Of a stretch of DNA of 64,000 nt, positions 37,964 through 46,509 are shown piece by piece. Each line of letters starts with the position of its first letter. Position 1 is the stretch's first letter. Position numbers and translations under genes: made by a program. Under the pieces are notes generated by a model that did not search any database, was not told the DNA's origin, and saw only the letters and a program-made list of their open reading frames with translations. Origin of the DNA: Cohnella mopanensis (lineage in GTDB: Bacteria; Bacillota; Bacilli; Paenibacillales; Paenibacillaceae); NCBI RefSeq assembly GCF_022352055.1, contig NZ_JAKRWM010000010.1:248001-312000 (forward strand). Direction: 5' to 3'.

Positions 37964-39352
37964 CTATTTCAAAGCTGCTAGTTCTTTATCTTGAGCCTGT
38001 TGGATCGCTTCAACTGCTTTTTGCGGATTGGACTTGCCGGCGATCAGGTTTTGAATTTGTTTTTCGAATTCGCCGTTTACAGGTCCTGCTACGAGAGAAT
38101 CGAAATGCGGGAATACGGTTCCGGCAGCAGCGTTGTTCGCCAATACTTCTTTCATAACCGGATCTTCGGAAGTCAGCTTCGAAGCGTCTACTTTCATGGA
38201 AGGCAATACGCCGTCTTCTTTGAAGCCGCGAACTTGGTATTCTTCGGAATAAAGATTTTTGATGAACGCTTTAATAGCCGCTTTTTCGTTGTCGTTCACA
38301 TCGGAAGAGAACGCGTATCCGTTGTTTTGGTTGTAGTTAACTGCGGTTTGGTCGCCTTTGCCGCCCGTTACAGCAGGGAATGCAAAGTAACCAACTTTAC
38401 CGTTAAGAGATTTACCTACGCCTTCTGGAGAGAAGGTAGACGCACGCCAAGTGCCGTCGAACAAGAATGCTGTTTTGCCAGCGATGAATTCGTTCGTTTG
38501 GCCAGTGTAGTCGATACCTAGTTCACCTTTAGTGAAGTATCCTTTTTTGATCCACTCTTCATATTTCGCGAATGCGGCAACAACTTCAGGCTCAGTCAAT
38601 TTGCGAGTACCGTTTGCTACGCCTGCTTGGATATCAGGACCAGCATAACGAGCGATCAGCGTGTTCACGAGCATGAATGGTACCCAAGCAGCTTGAGATC
38701 CCATTGCGATCGGAGTAATACCTTTGCCTTTCAGAGTCTCGAACGCAGCTTCGAGCTCTTCAAGCGTTTTTGGAACCGCGATGCCGTTAGCCTCAAGAAG
38801 TTCCTTATTGTAGAACCATCCCTCTGAGCTAGCACCGAGTGGCAATCCGTAAGTTTTTCCGTCTACGTTAAACGTGGAAGTGTCCGTAAACTTGTCTTTG
38901 ATTCCGAGCTCATCGAGGATCGGAGTTAGATCGAGCAATTTGTTAGCGCGAGCATACTTCTGACCTTCCGCTGGACCGCCGAACACGTCGAAGATTTTAG
39001 GAGGGTTGCCCGCCGCCATTTCAGCCGGAAGCTTTGTCCAACGGTTGAAGCTATCTTCAACCGCGTCAAGTTCAAAGTTTGCTCCAGGCACTTCTTCTTC
39101 GGATTTTTTAACGACTTCGTCAAGAATCGCTTTACGGAACTTTTGCAATTCACCGATTTGGATGTGACGCAGGGAAACATCGAATCTCTCCACGCTAGCC
39201 GGCGCCGATGCCGATTCGCTAGGGCTGTTGCTTGCAGGAGTGCTTGCACTTGCAGATGGCGATGCTTCGTTTTTGTTGTTGCCGCCGCAAGCAGTCAGTA
39301 CAGATGACAACATGACAACGGATGCAACTGTAGTAAGTAGTTTCTTTTTCAC
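37964..39352 (-). CDS. Sugar ABC transporter substrate-binding lipoprotein
   Basis: This 462-residue family 1 extracellular solute-binding protein has a lipoprotein signal with lipobox LTAC (Cys22). A Ser/Ala/Pro-rich linker follows (about 28-52), then a two-lobed binding domain with KIFDVFGGPAEGQKY and GKTAFLFDGTWRAS. It captures a sugar on the outer face and passes it to the two permeases downstream. The GTG start at 39352 follows GGGAGGTC. Divergent from the MBL/TetR unit. Confidence 0.92.
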   Translation of the reverse strand: MKKKLLTTVASVVMLSSVLTACGGNNKNEASPSASASTPASNSPSESASAPASVERFDVSLRHIQIGELQKFRKAILDEVVKKSEEEVPGANFELDAVEDSFNRWTKLPAEMAAGNPPKIFDVFGGPAEGQKYARANKLLDLTPILDELGIKDKFTDTSTFNVDGKTYGLPLGASSEGWFYNKELLEANGIAVPKTLEELEAAFETLKGKGITPIAMGSQAAWVPFMLVNTLIARYAGPDIQAGVANGTRKLTEPEVVAAFAKYEEWIKKGYFTKGELGIDYTGQTNEFIAGKTAFLFDGTWRASTFSPEGVGKSLNGKVGYFAFPAVTGGKGDQTAVNYNQNNGYAFSSDVNDNEKAAIKAFIKNLYSEEYQVRGFKEDGVLPSMKVDASKLTSEDPVMKEVLANNAAAGTVFPHFDSLVAGPVNGEFEKQIQNLIAGKSNPQKAVEAIQQAQDKELAALK

Positions 39353-39537
39353 TTCTTTGACCTCCCAAAAGGTTGTTTGATACTTACACCCTTATTGTAA
39401 AAGCAAACTCTCCCAAAGTAAGGGAGTCAAACAGCTAACGGAGGGATAAGATCATCTTGCGCATGAAACAAGCGTTTTTCCCCCTATTCGTTGTCCATCA
39501 GCGGGTTTTTCCGAAAACCATAAAAATGCCCATTGCA

Positions 39538-39579
39538 TAAACTAATGATATTAGTTATTATAATAATACAATTAGTTTA
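39538..39579 (+). promoter_or_regulatory. Promoter with palindromic operator for the MBL/TetR pair
   Basis: AACTAAT-GAT-ATTAGTT (39540-39556) is a perfect 17-bp inverted repeat. A further ATTAGTTTA (39571-39579) pairs with TAAACTAAT (39538-39546). A TATAAT (39559-39564) lies between them. The arrangement fits autorepression by the TetR protein encoded two genes on. Confidence 0.65.
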
Positions 39580-39593
39580 TGGAGGCGTTAACT

Positions 39594-40328
39594 ATGAGAA
39601 AGACGACTTGGGGAACCGTAACCCAACTGATTTTTATGCCTAGATTGTTCCCATTGAACTGTTATCTAGTAGAAGAAGAAGACGGAATTACGCTGATCGA
39701 TGCGTGCATGCCCTTCGTCGCTAAAGGAATCCATAAGGCGATCCAAGCGACGGGCAAACCTCTCGCACGAATACTGATCACGCATGCTCATGAAGATCAT
39801 ATCGGCGCCGTTCCCTACTTAAAAGAAAAGTATCCCCATGCCCGAATCGGAATGTCCAGCCGCGAAGCGGCCATTCTGAGCGGCAACCGTTCCCTCCTGC
39901 CTCACGAACCACAAACTCCGCTTAAAGGCGGCTTGCCGAAAAAAGCGTTATTCGCCCCCGACTTCTTGATCGAGGACAACGACCGCGTAGCATCGTTAAT
40001 CGCCGTATCGTCCCCGGGCCATTCTCCCGGCCACCTCGCTTTTCTGGAACCGGGAAGCCAAACGCTGATCGCCGGCGATGCTTTCCAAACCAAAGGCGGA
40101 TTTGCCGTCTCAGGCCACGTGAAGTGGGCGTTCCCTTTCCCGGCGTTAGCAACGTGGCATGCGCCGACAGCCATCGAGACTGCCAAGAAGCTGCTGCTGC
40201 TTAACCCGACCGTTCTTGTCGTGGGTCATGGGCCCGCGCTCATTCAGCCTTCCGTCTCGATAAAGCGCGCCATCGCCGATGCACAACTTAGAGTCAATGG
40301 AGGCAAGGCAAATGCGAGCAGGTATTAA
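39594..40328 (+). CDS. MBL-fold metallo-hydrolase
   Basis: This 244-residue metallo-beta-lactamase-fold hydrolase has the zinc motif THAHEDHIGA (about 61-70). Further ligands lie in SPGHSPGHLAF (about 141) and IAGDAF (about 158), plus VVGHGPAL near the end. The ATG at 39594 follows GGAGG by 8 bases. It overlaps the TetR gene by 17 bases, so the regulator probably responds to its substrate or product. The substrate is unknown. Confidence 0.88.
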   Translation: MRKTTWGTVTQLIFMPRLFPLNCYLVEEEDGITLIDACMPFVAKGIHKAIQATGKPLARILITHAHEDHIGAVPYLKEKYPHARIGMSSREAAILSGNRSLLPHEPQTPLKGGLPKKALFAPDFLIEDNDRVASLIAVSSPGHSPGHLAFLEPGSQTLIAGDAFQTKGGFAVSGHVKWAFPFPALATWHAPTAIETAKKLLLLNPTVLVVGHGPALIQPSVSIKRAIADAQLRVNGGKANASRY

Positions 40329-40875
40329 ACCCGAGATCGTCATCGCGACAGCCGCTGACATTGCCGACCGAATCGGTTGGGAACAAATCACCTTAGCGAA
40401 CGTAGCAGGCCAATTAGGCATTAAAACCCCTTCCTTATATAATCATGTTGAAGGATTACCCGATTTGCGCCAGAAGTTAGCCTTATACGCTTCCGAGCAA
40501 TTGCGGGACCAGCTTCATGACGCGGCCATCGGCCACACCGGCAAACAAGCGTTCATCGAGGTCGGCAAAGCTTACGTTGCCTTTGTTCGCCAGCATCCCG
40601 GTCTATACGAAGCCATAAACCGTGTATCCGAGCCGAAACCCCAGATGTTCGAGCAGACCTCAGAAGCCATCTTGAATCTGTTCATTCGGCTCATGCAACC
40701 GCTCGGCATCCCCTCGGAGGAAGCCGTTCACGCGATACGCGGTTTACGCAGCATGGTGCACGGCTTCGCTTCGTTGGAGGCAATGGGCGGGTTCCAAATG
40801 CAGGAAGACTTAATGGAGAGCTTATCCAAAACCATCACCTACTATATCGACGGCTTAAGTAAACACTTCAACTAA
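40312..40875 (+). CDS. TetR/AcrR family transcriptional regulator
   Basis: This 187-residue regulator has an N-terminal helix-turn-helix (about 9-52) with WEQITLANVAGQLGIKTPSLYNHV. The larger C-terminal ligand domain includes RSMVHGFASLEAMGGF, the WHG-type (TetR_C_33) pattern. The ATG at 40312 follows GGAGG and lies within the end of the MBL gene. The palindrome overlapping the MBL promoter is its likely operator. A terminator follows. Confidence 0.9.
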   Translation: MRAGIKPEIVIATAADIADRIGWEQITLANVAGQLGIKTPSLYNHVEGLPDLRQKLALYASEQLRDQLHDAAIGHTGKQAFIEVGKAYVAFVRQHPGLYEAINRVSEPKPQMFEQTSEAILNLFIRLMQPLGIPSEEAVHAIRGLRSMVHGFASLEAMGGFQMQEDLMESLSKTITYYIDGLSKHFN

Positions 40876-40897
40876 AACAGCCCTATTCTCCTAAAAG

Positions 40898-40928
40898 CAA
40901 CTTTTTCGATTCGAAAAAGTTGTTTTTT
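40898..40928 (+). terminator. Rho-independent terminator of the MBL/TetR unit
   Basis: CAACTTTTTC (40898-40907) pairs with GAAAAAGTTG (40913-40922) and is followed by TTTTTT. Confidence 0.85.
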
Positions 40929-40997
40929 AACGTAAAAGGGCAGGATTCGACAATACTCTCGCGAATAATGGAAAGGAAGGCTAAGGAGTGAAATACG

Positions 40998-42107
40998 TTG
41001 TACAAAAATGAGCTGTCGCCGGAAGATTTATTACGGATTATATTTGACTATACGGCCAAAATCGCCAGCGAGCGAAAATTGAATGAAGTGCTAGTCCTTA
41101 TGGCCAACATGGGTCGGGAAATGATTCTATCCGATCGATGCACGGTTTGGCTGATCGACTTGCCGAATCATGAGTTATATACGACGGTGGCGCACGGCGT
41201 CGACGAAATCCGCATTCCTTACGGTACAGGTTTTGTCGGAAGCGCGATCATTTCTGGAGAGCCTATCATCATCGATGATGCTTACGGTGATCCGAGGCAC
41301 AACTCCGAGAATGACCGAAAGACGGGTTACCATACGAAATCGATTATCACCGTCCCGTTCCGCAACAACGACGGCGAAATCATCGGAGCTTACCAAGCCA
41401 TTAACAAGTTGACCGCCATCGGCCATTTCACTGCGATGGACTTAGACTTACTCTCACTGGCTGCCTCGTATGCCGGCAAATCGCTCGAGTCCGTCATGCT
41501 CCATCAGGAGATTATCGATACCCAGCGCGAGATTATATCGGCGATGGGTGAAATCGGTGAAATCCGATCTAAGGAAACAGGCAATCACGTTAGACGTGTC
41601 GCCGAGTATTCTTATATCCTTGCACTCGGCCTAGGCCTCGGCACGAGCCAAGCCGAATTGCTGCGCACGGCTTCCCCGATGCACGACATCGGTAAAGTCG
41701 CGATTCCGGATGCGGTATTAAACAAACCGGGCAAATTGACGGCTGAAGAGTACGACCTTATTAAATCTCATACGGACATCGGACACCACTTACTTCGGGG
41801 CTCCCGAAGAGAGCTGCTGCGCACCGCCTCTATCGTAGCCGAGCAGCATCATGAGAAATGGGACGGCAGCGGTTATCCGTTAGGAAGAAAAGGCGAGGAA
41901 ATCCATATTTTCGGACGAATCACCGCTGTTGCCGATGTATTCGACGCCTTAAGCGCAGAACGGGTATACAAGGCAGCATGGCCATTGGAAAAGATCGAGA
42001 GCTTATTCCGCAAGGAACGTGGCCATCACTTCGATCCGGCCGTGGTCGACGTATTCTTCGCAGAGCTGCCGAAGCTGCTTAAAGTACGCCAGCAACTCAC
42101 CGATTGA
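40998..42107 (+). CDS. GAF and HD-GYP domain protein, probable cyclic-di-GMP phosphodiesterase
   Basis: This 369-residue cytoplasmic protein has an N-terminal GAF sensor (about 25-165, with GTGFVGSAI and INKL) and a C-terminal HD-GYP domain (about 175-360). The metal-binding HD is at 229-230 (SPMHDIGKVAIPD). The second motif HHEKWDGSGYP is at 284-294, and VADVFDALSAERVYK follows. HD-GYP proteins hydrolyse cyclic-di-GMP, and all key residues are present. The TTG start at 40998 follows AAGGAGTG by 8 bases. No intrinsic terminator follows; the 51-bp repeat array begins 13 bases after the stop. Confidence 0.93.
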   Translation: MYKNELSPEDLLRIIFDYTAKIASERKLNEVLVLMANMGREMILSDRCTVWLIDLPNHELYTTVAHGVDEIRIPYGTGFVGSAIISGEPIIIDDAYGDPRHNSENDRKTGYHTKSIITVPFRNNDGEIIGAYQAINKLTAIGHFTAMDLDLLSLAASYAGKSLESVMLHQEIIDTQREIISAMGEIGEIRSKETGNHVRRVAEYSYILALGLGLGTSQAELLRTASPMHDIGKVAIPDAVLNKPGKLTAEEYDLIKSHTDIGHHLLRGSRRELLRTASIVAEQHHEKWDGSGYPLGRKGEEIHIFGRITAVADVFDALSAERVYKAAWPLEKIESLFRKERGHHFDPAVVDVFFAELPKLLKVRQQLTD

Positions 42108-42120
42108 GAGACTTCCTAGA

Positions 42121-42630
42121 AATAAGCTTGTTAGGCAGGCTTAAATTGCCAAAATGCTGATGAGCGCATGAATTAAGCCTGTTCGGCAGGCTTAAATTGC
42201 CAAAATGCTGATGAGCGCATGAATTAAGCCTGGTCGGCAGGCTTAATTTGCCAAAATGATGATGAGCGCATGAATTAAGCCTGGTCGGCAGGCTTAATTT
42301 GCCAAAATGATGATGAGCGCATGAATTAAGCCTGGTCGGCAGGCTTAATTTGCCAAAATGATGATGAGCGCATGAATTAAGCCTGTTCGGCAGGCTTAAA
42401 TTGCCAAAATGCTGATGAGCGCATGAATTAAGCCTGCTCGGCAGGCTTAATTTGCCAAATTGCTGATGAGCGCATGAATTAAGCCTGCTGGGCAGGCTTA
42501 AATTTCCAAAATGCTGGTGGGCTCATGAAATAAGCTTGCTTGGCAGGCTTAATTTGCCAAAATGTTGATGAACTCCTTGAATTAAGCCTGCTCGGCAGGC
42601 TTAATTTTCCAAAATGCTGGTGGGCTTCGC
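42121..42630. repeat. Ten tandem 51-bp repeats, each with a 9-bp hairpin
   Basis: Ten direct copies occupy almost the whole gap between the HD-GYP gene and the convergent FAH gene. Unit starts are 42121 (50 bp), 42171, 42222, 42273, 42324, 42375, 42426, 42477, 42528 (52 bp) and 42580. Units 3, 4 and 5 are identical, as are units 2 and 6; the outer units are diverged. Each unit has TTAAGCCTG, a 5-base loop, then CAGGCTTAA, followed by TTGCCAAAATG and GATGAGCGCATG. In units 1 and 9 the change gives a T-G pair, which keeps the stem only in plus-strand RNA. There are no unique spacers, so it is not CRISPR. The remaining 42631-42709 shows nothing recognisable. Confidence 0.97.
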
Positions 42631-42709
42631 AGTCCTAGGACTGTTGTACACGTTTGTATCGAGTTGTCAGATAAGCATGAAAATATGGATTTTTTACATT
42701 CTCATGACT

Positions 42710-43363
42710 TTACCCCTCAAATTTTGTCATCGCTACACCCAAGCTCGTCTCGTTCCACCAAACGTCCAGCTTGTCTCCGTCGTTCAGCTCGCCTACCCCT
42801 TCGGGTGTTCCCGTGAAGAGAATATCCCCCGTTCCCAAGCCATAATTCCGGCCTACGAAATCCACGATTTGCTGCAAATTGAATACCATATCCCGCACAT
42901 TTCCGCGCTGTACCTCTTTACCATTCAATCTCAAGCCGAAATCATTTTCCGCCATAGCCTTTAAACCCGGATAGTTCAGCCAACGTCCGAGCGTCGCCGA
43001 ATTGCGGAAGCCTTTAGCTGCCAACCATGGCTGCCCTTTCGCCTTCAGTTGGTCTTGAACGTCTCTAAGCGTAAAATCCAAACCCACCGTAAACGAAGTA
43101 ATGATCTCATCGCAAGAAATGCCAGGCTCGTACGGTTTTCCTACGGCGAAAACGAGCTCCGCTTCGTAGTGGATACTCCCTTGCGATCCCGGAATCGCGA
43201 TGATCCCTTCAGACATATCCGTAGCGGCATGGGTCGGTTTAGTGAAGATCATCGGAGAAGCCGGAACTTCGTTGCCAAGCTCTGCGGCATGAAGCCGATA
43301 ATTTCTTCCGACGCAATAAATGTTGCGCAAGTTGGAGAAGGAAAGCTGATCATGATTATTCAT
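42710..43363 (-). CDS. Fumarylacetoacetate hydrolase family protein
   Basis: This 217-residue FAH-family C-C hydrolase or decarboxylase has NIYCVGRNYRLHAAELGNEVP at the N-terminus. The metal-binding acidic cluster is HYEAELVFAVGK (EAE) with DFTLRDVQ. KGFRNSATLG and TGTPEGVGEL also match the family. Members act on acylpyruvates or related dicarbonyls. Its ATG overlaps the end of the glycerophosphodiesterase gene by 8 bases. The substrate here is not known. Confidence 0.9.
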   Translation of the reverse strand: MNNHDQLSFSNLRNIYCVGRNYRLHAAELGNEVPASPMIFTKPTHAATDMSEGIIAIPGSQGSIHYEAELVFAVGKPYEPGISCDEIITSFTVGLDFTLRDVQDQLKAKGQPWLAAKGFRNSATLGRWLNYPGLKAMAENDFGLRLNGKEVQRGNVRDMVFNLQQIVDFVGRNYGLGTGDILFTGTPEGVGELNDGDKLDVWWNETSLGVAMTKFEG

Positions 43364-44123
43364 GGGATGGATTCTCTTCTTTCATTACGGACAACCAGCG
43401 GTCCGGGTAGTTCGTGCACAGTTGAAACGGCTCAGAGCGGGTCGCTAACCTACGCAAATCGCCAATCGAATTAACCGTCCAAGCCATAACATCGATTGAG
43501 GCTTCCGACGTCTGTTCCAGCAAGGTCTCGTCGATATGCCTGAAACCGATGGAGAGATAGGTCGCGTCTAACGAGATCAACGTCTGAACGAGATGCTCGG
43601 GGCGTTCATCGATAATAAGCCCCAACCTTAAAGAGGGTGAATACCGACGAACGGCCCGAAGAATATCCGTGCGGAATGAAGTCACAATGATCTTATCCTC
43701 TAAACGGTGGGAACGAATGACCTCTACCGCCCGTTTTGCCAATAGGTCATGATCGGAATCGTCGCCCTTCAGCTCGACGTTTAGTAGGCATTTACCGGTT
43801 GTAGCGTTTAACACTTCATCAAGCGTAGGTACTCCTTCCGATGAGAAGGAAGAGTGAAACCAGCTGCCTGCATCCAATTTGCCCAGCTCTTCGGCTGTAT
43901 GATCAATGACCCGGCCCTCGCTGTTCGTTGTCCGTTTCAAAGTGCTATCGTGAATAACGACCGGAACCTCATCCCGCGAAAGATGGACGTCTAGCTCGAT
44001 CCATCCGACGTGGGCTTGGCTAATCGCCAAGTGAAAAGCAGCCATCGTGTTCTCGGGCGCTTTGCCCGAGAAGCCGCGATGGGCAACGCACGGGTGAAGA
44101 TTAGCGAGACTTTTACCATTCAT
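43356..44123 (-). CDS. Glycerophosphodiester phosphodiesterase
   Basis: This protein of about 255 residues has the GDPD TIM barrel. The catalytic HRG is in CVAHRGFSGKAPENTMAAF, the metal ligands in WIELDVHLSRDEVPVVIHD, and LNVELKGDD lies mid-barrel. It releases sn-glycerol-3-phosphate from lipid headgroups. There is no signal peptide, so it is cytoplasmic. The ATG at 44123 follows AAAGGGG; the frame extends upstream to 44210 into capA but without support. Confidence 0.92.
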   Translation of the reverse strand: MNGKSLANLHPCVAHRGFSGKAPENTMAAFHLAISQAHVGWIELDVHLSRDEVPVVIHDSTLKRTTNSEGRVIDHTAEELGKLDAGSWFHSSFSSEGVPTLDEVLNATTGKCLLNVELKGDDSDHDLLAKRAVEVIRSHRLEDKIIVTSFRTDILRAVRRYSPSLRLGLIIDERPEHLVQTLISLDATYLSIGFRHIDETLLEQTSEASIDVMAWTVNSIGDLRRLATRSEPFQLCTNYPDRWLSVMKEENPSHE

Positions 44124-44184
44124 GGTGCCGACCCCTTTAATATGAAATCGAAAAGGCAAGTTTCGTAATCCTTTTACAAAACTT

Positions 44185-45435
44185 TTAATGCCGTGCCACA
44201 ATAGTCCCATCCTCCTCTACGGATACTCCGTAGGATAATGCCGATAGGCGTGCCAACAAAGCCTTTCCTTCCTTGTCTTCCATTGGCGCAGGCTGCGAGT
44301 TGGTCGCGAACATCGGTGCGAATTTTAATGAGCATGCTCCGTCCTTACTACATTCCGCGTTTAACACGCCTGTTTCCGATGATTTGGTTGAGGTAGTCGA
44401 GAAAACGAAATTGCCTAAGCTATATGCGATCCATTTGCCCTTATATGCCTCAAAGCCTTGCAATACATGAGGATGGCCTCCGATGACCAAGTCGGCTCCG
44501 GCATCGACGAAGCGATGGGCTAAATCCGTCTGATGGCTGACCGGACGGTCTTCGCGTTCCACTCCCCAATGGACCATAACGACAACAATATCCGCATTTT
44601 GCTTAGCTTCCTTGATCGCGGCGACCGCGCGATCGGGAGAGTATGCTTCCGCGACTCCCGGATGCGTCCGGTCCGCTTTCCAAGACACTTCCGGCACGAC
44701 CCGCGTCACGCTGACGTAACCTATAGTAAACCCTTTGCTCTCTATGTATGCAGGCGCGAACGCCTCGCGATCGTCGTTACCCGATCCCGCATGTTTTAAC
44801 CCGGCATCGTCCAGAGCATCCATCGTGTCGCTAAGCCCTTCCCAACCGTAATCCAACGTATGGTTGTTAGCGAGCGATAAGAAGTCGAAGCCGGCCTCCT
44901 TCAAGGCTGGAATGGCTTCCGCGCTTCCCCGAAACACATACTGCTTGTTCAACGCGGGAGTGCCCCTTGTCGTAATCGGCGTTTCAAGATTGCCTGCCGT
45001 TATATCCGCAGCCTCCAAAGTAGCTTTGGCTTCCCGGAACGGATAGTCAAAGCCGTTGGACTTCATTAGCTCGAGCACTCTCGCCGCAGGCAAAATGTCG
45101 CCGACGAAAGAAAGCGATATTTTATCGGCTTGTTGTTCCGGCTCGGTGTACCCCCCTTCTTCTTCCGTCTTGGATGATGGAGCAGAATTCGTTGATTCGT
45201 CCGTGGATTCCGGAGAAGTGGACTTATCGGAGCTTCCCGAAGGCGAAGCGACGCTTTGCGCCTGTGAATTACCGGATGGGGATGGCCCCTTATGATCGTC
45301 ATTGGACTTCCATATGAATAAAACAACCGCGACGATACAGCTTAATAATATTCCGTTCACGACGAGCAGAAGCCGCGTTTTACTTCGTCGTCTCGATTTC
45401 TCTTTATTATGCGTACGCGACCGTGAATAGGTCAT
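44185..45435 (-). CDS. CapA family protein (poly-gamma-glutamate synthesis-like metallophosphatase)
   Basis: This 416-residue protein has a basic N-terminus and one membrane helix (about 21-43). A Ser/Pro/Glu-rich linker of about 60 residues follows, then an extracellular CapA domain of the calcineurin-like fold. The metal and catalytic motifs are LSFVGDILPA, AGNLETPI, LANNHTLDYG, VHWGVE and IGGHPHVLQG. CapA/PgsA proteins take part in poly-gamma-glutamate export, but no pgsBC genes are nearby, so this is likely a stand-alone family member of unknown role. Confidence 0.9.
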   Translation of the reverse strand: MTYSRSRTHNKEKSRRRSKTRLLLVVNGILLSCIVAVVLFIWKSNDDHKGPSPSGNSQAQSVASPSGSSDKSTSPESTDESTNSAPSSKTEEEGGYTEPEQQADKISLSFVGDILPAARVLELMKSNGFDYPFREAKATLEAADITAGNLETPITTRGTPALNKQYVFRGSAEAIPALKEAGFDFLSLANNHTLDYGWEGLSDTMDALDDAGLKHAGSGNDDREAFAPAYIESKGFTIGYVSVTRVVPEVSWKADRTHPGVAEAYSPDRAVAAIKEAKQNADIVVVMVHWGVEREDRPVSHQTDLAHRFVDAGADLVIGGHPHVLQGFEAYKGKWIAYSLGNFVFSTTSTKSSETGVLNAECSKDGACSLKFAPMFATNSQPAPMEDKEGKALLARLSALSYGVSVEEDGTIVARH

Positions 45436-45490
45436 ATTGGCACCTGTCCCTCCGTCTCTCTTGCCCGTTATTATACAACATGGAATCGGA

Positions 45491-45534
45491 AAAGACGATT
45501 TCCCCGCACCATAATCGGGAGGAAAATCGCCTTT
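45491..45534 (-). terminator. Terminator of the nagZ-ROK unit
   Basis: AAAGACGATTT (45491-45501) pairs with AAATCGCCTTT (45524-45534) with one G-T pair. A shorter GC stem lies inside the loop. T-rich arm on the minus strand. Confidence 0.65.
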
Positions 45535-45547
45535 ATTCGCACTTATT

Positions 45548-46507
45548 TTACGAGATTAGCCGTTTAGCGGCATATTCCGCGCTGCCATAAAGCCCGGAGT
45601 CATCCCCTAACGAAGGGGGAGCGACGAGAAGCCTCTCACGATACAGAGGATGTAAGCTTTCCGCTACGTATTTCCTTAACGGCCCGAAAAATACGTCTCC
45701 GGCAGCTGCCACTCCTCCGCCTATGATGATCACATCGGGGCTAAGCAGGGCAACGGAAGGGATGAGCACCCTCGATAACCAATTCGCCGTTCTCTGGAAC
45801 ACTTGCCCGGCAAATGCGTCTCCATCGTCATAAGCTTGCCATACGTCCTTGGAAGTGAGCTCTTCACGCATATGGGCGGGAAAACGATCCGCTAGAAGTC
45901 CAACCCAGCCCGCGGATAATCCATCCTGCGCTTGGCGGACGATGCCTGAAGCGGAGACGACCGTCTCCAAGCAGCCTTTCATCCCGCAACCGCACATGTA
46001 CGGAATATCCGGGTAGGCGATATGACCGATTTCTCCGGCCAAACCTCCTGCCCCCCCGTGAAGATGACCGTTCGTTACCCATGCGGATGCCATGCCCGTA
46101 CCTAGCGTGACTCCTAGAATATGCGAAAATCCTTGGCCTGCGCCTCTTAACGATTCTCCATATACGATCATTCTCACGTCGTTCTCGACGGTAACGGGAA
46201 CCCCGATTAACTGGCGTAGCCGTTCCGCGACGGGAATATCGTTAAAGGGCAAGTTAGCTGCAGTAACGAGTCCCGTCTCCGCATTAATAAACCCAGGAAG
46301 CCCTATTCCCACGGTGCTCAGGCGCTGCTCGGATACATTCTCGACAATGAGAAGCTCCCTGCATAAGTCCGCCAATTGCTGCAATAGCTCCTGCGAGCTC
46401 GTCTTGACCGTTCGCGTCTTACTTTTTCGCAACAGCTTGCCGTCCGCTCCGAACAGTCCGGTTACGACGTTCGTACCTCCCACGTCCATCCCAATCCGGT
46501 AGCCCAT
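45548..46507 (-). CDS. ROK family sugar kinase
   Basis: This protein of about 319 residues has the ROK fold. The N-terminal phosphate-binding motif is GMDVGGTNVV, the active site NDVRMI corresponds to the ExND region, and the zinc motif GHIAYPDIPYMCGCGMKGCLE binds one zinc through three cysteines and a histidine. It phosphorylates a hexose such as glucose or N-acetylglucosamine. The ATG at 46507 starts 2 bases after the nagZ stop, behind GGAGGAG. The pairing with NagZ suggests N-acetylglucosamine kinase activity (inference). Confidence 0.92.
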   Translation of the reverse strand: MGYRIGMDVGGTNVVTGLFGADGKLLRKSKTRTVKTSSQELLQQLADLCRELLIVENVSEQRLSTVGIGLPGFINAETGLVTAANLPFNDIPVAERLRQLIGVPVTVENDVRMIVYGESLRGAGQGFSHILGVTLGTGMASAWVTNGHLHGGAGGLAGEIGHIAYPDIPYMCGCGMKGCLETVVSASGIVRQAQDGLSAGWVGLLADRFPAHMREELTSKDVWQAYDDGDAFAGQVFQRTANWLSRVLIPSVALLSPDVIIIGGGVAAAGDVFFGPLRKYVAESLHPLYRERLLVAPPSLGDDSGLYGSAEYAAKRLIS

Positions 46508-46509
46508 GC

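Noticed and set aside
42108..42476. A repeat protein encoded on the minus strand of the 51-bp array
   Set aside because: One reverse frame is open through units 1-7 because 51 is a multiple of three, giving a 17-residue periodic peptide. It has no ATG, GTG or TTG start and no ribosome binding site, and units 8 and 9 break the frame.
42121..42630. CRISPR array
   Set aside because: The entire 51-bp unit is repeated, there are no unique spacers between constant repeats, and no cas genes are nearby.
42614..42964. A plus-strand open frame of 116 codons running out of the repeat array
   Set aside because: It overlaps the FAH-family gene antisense, has no ribosome binding site and encodes no recognisable domain.
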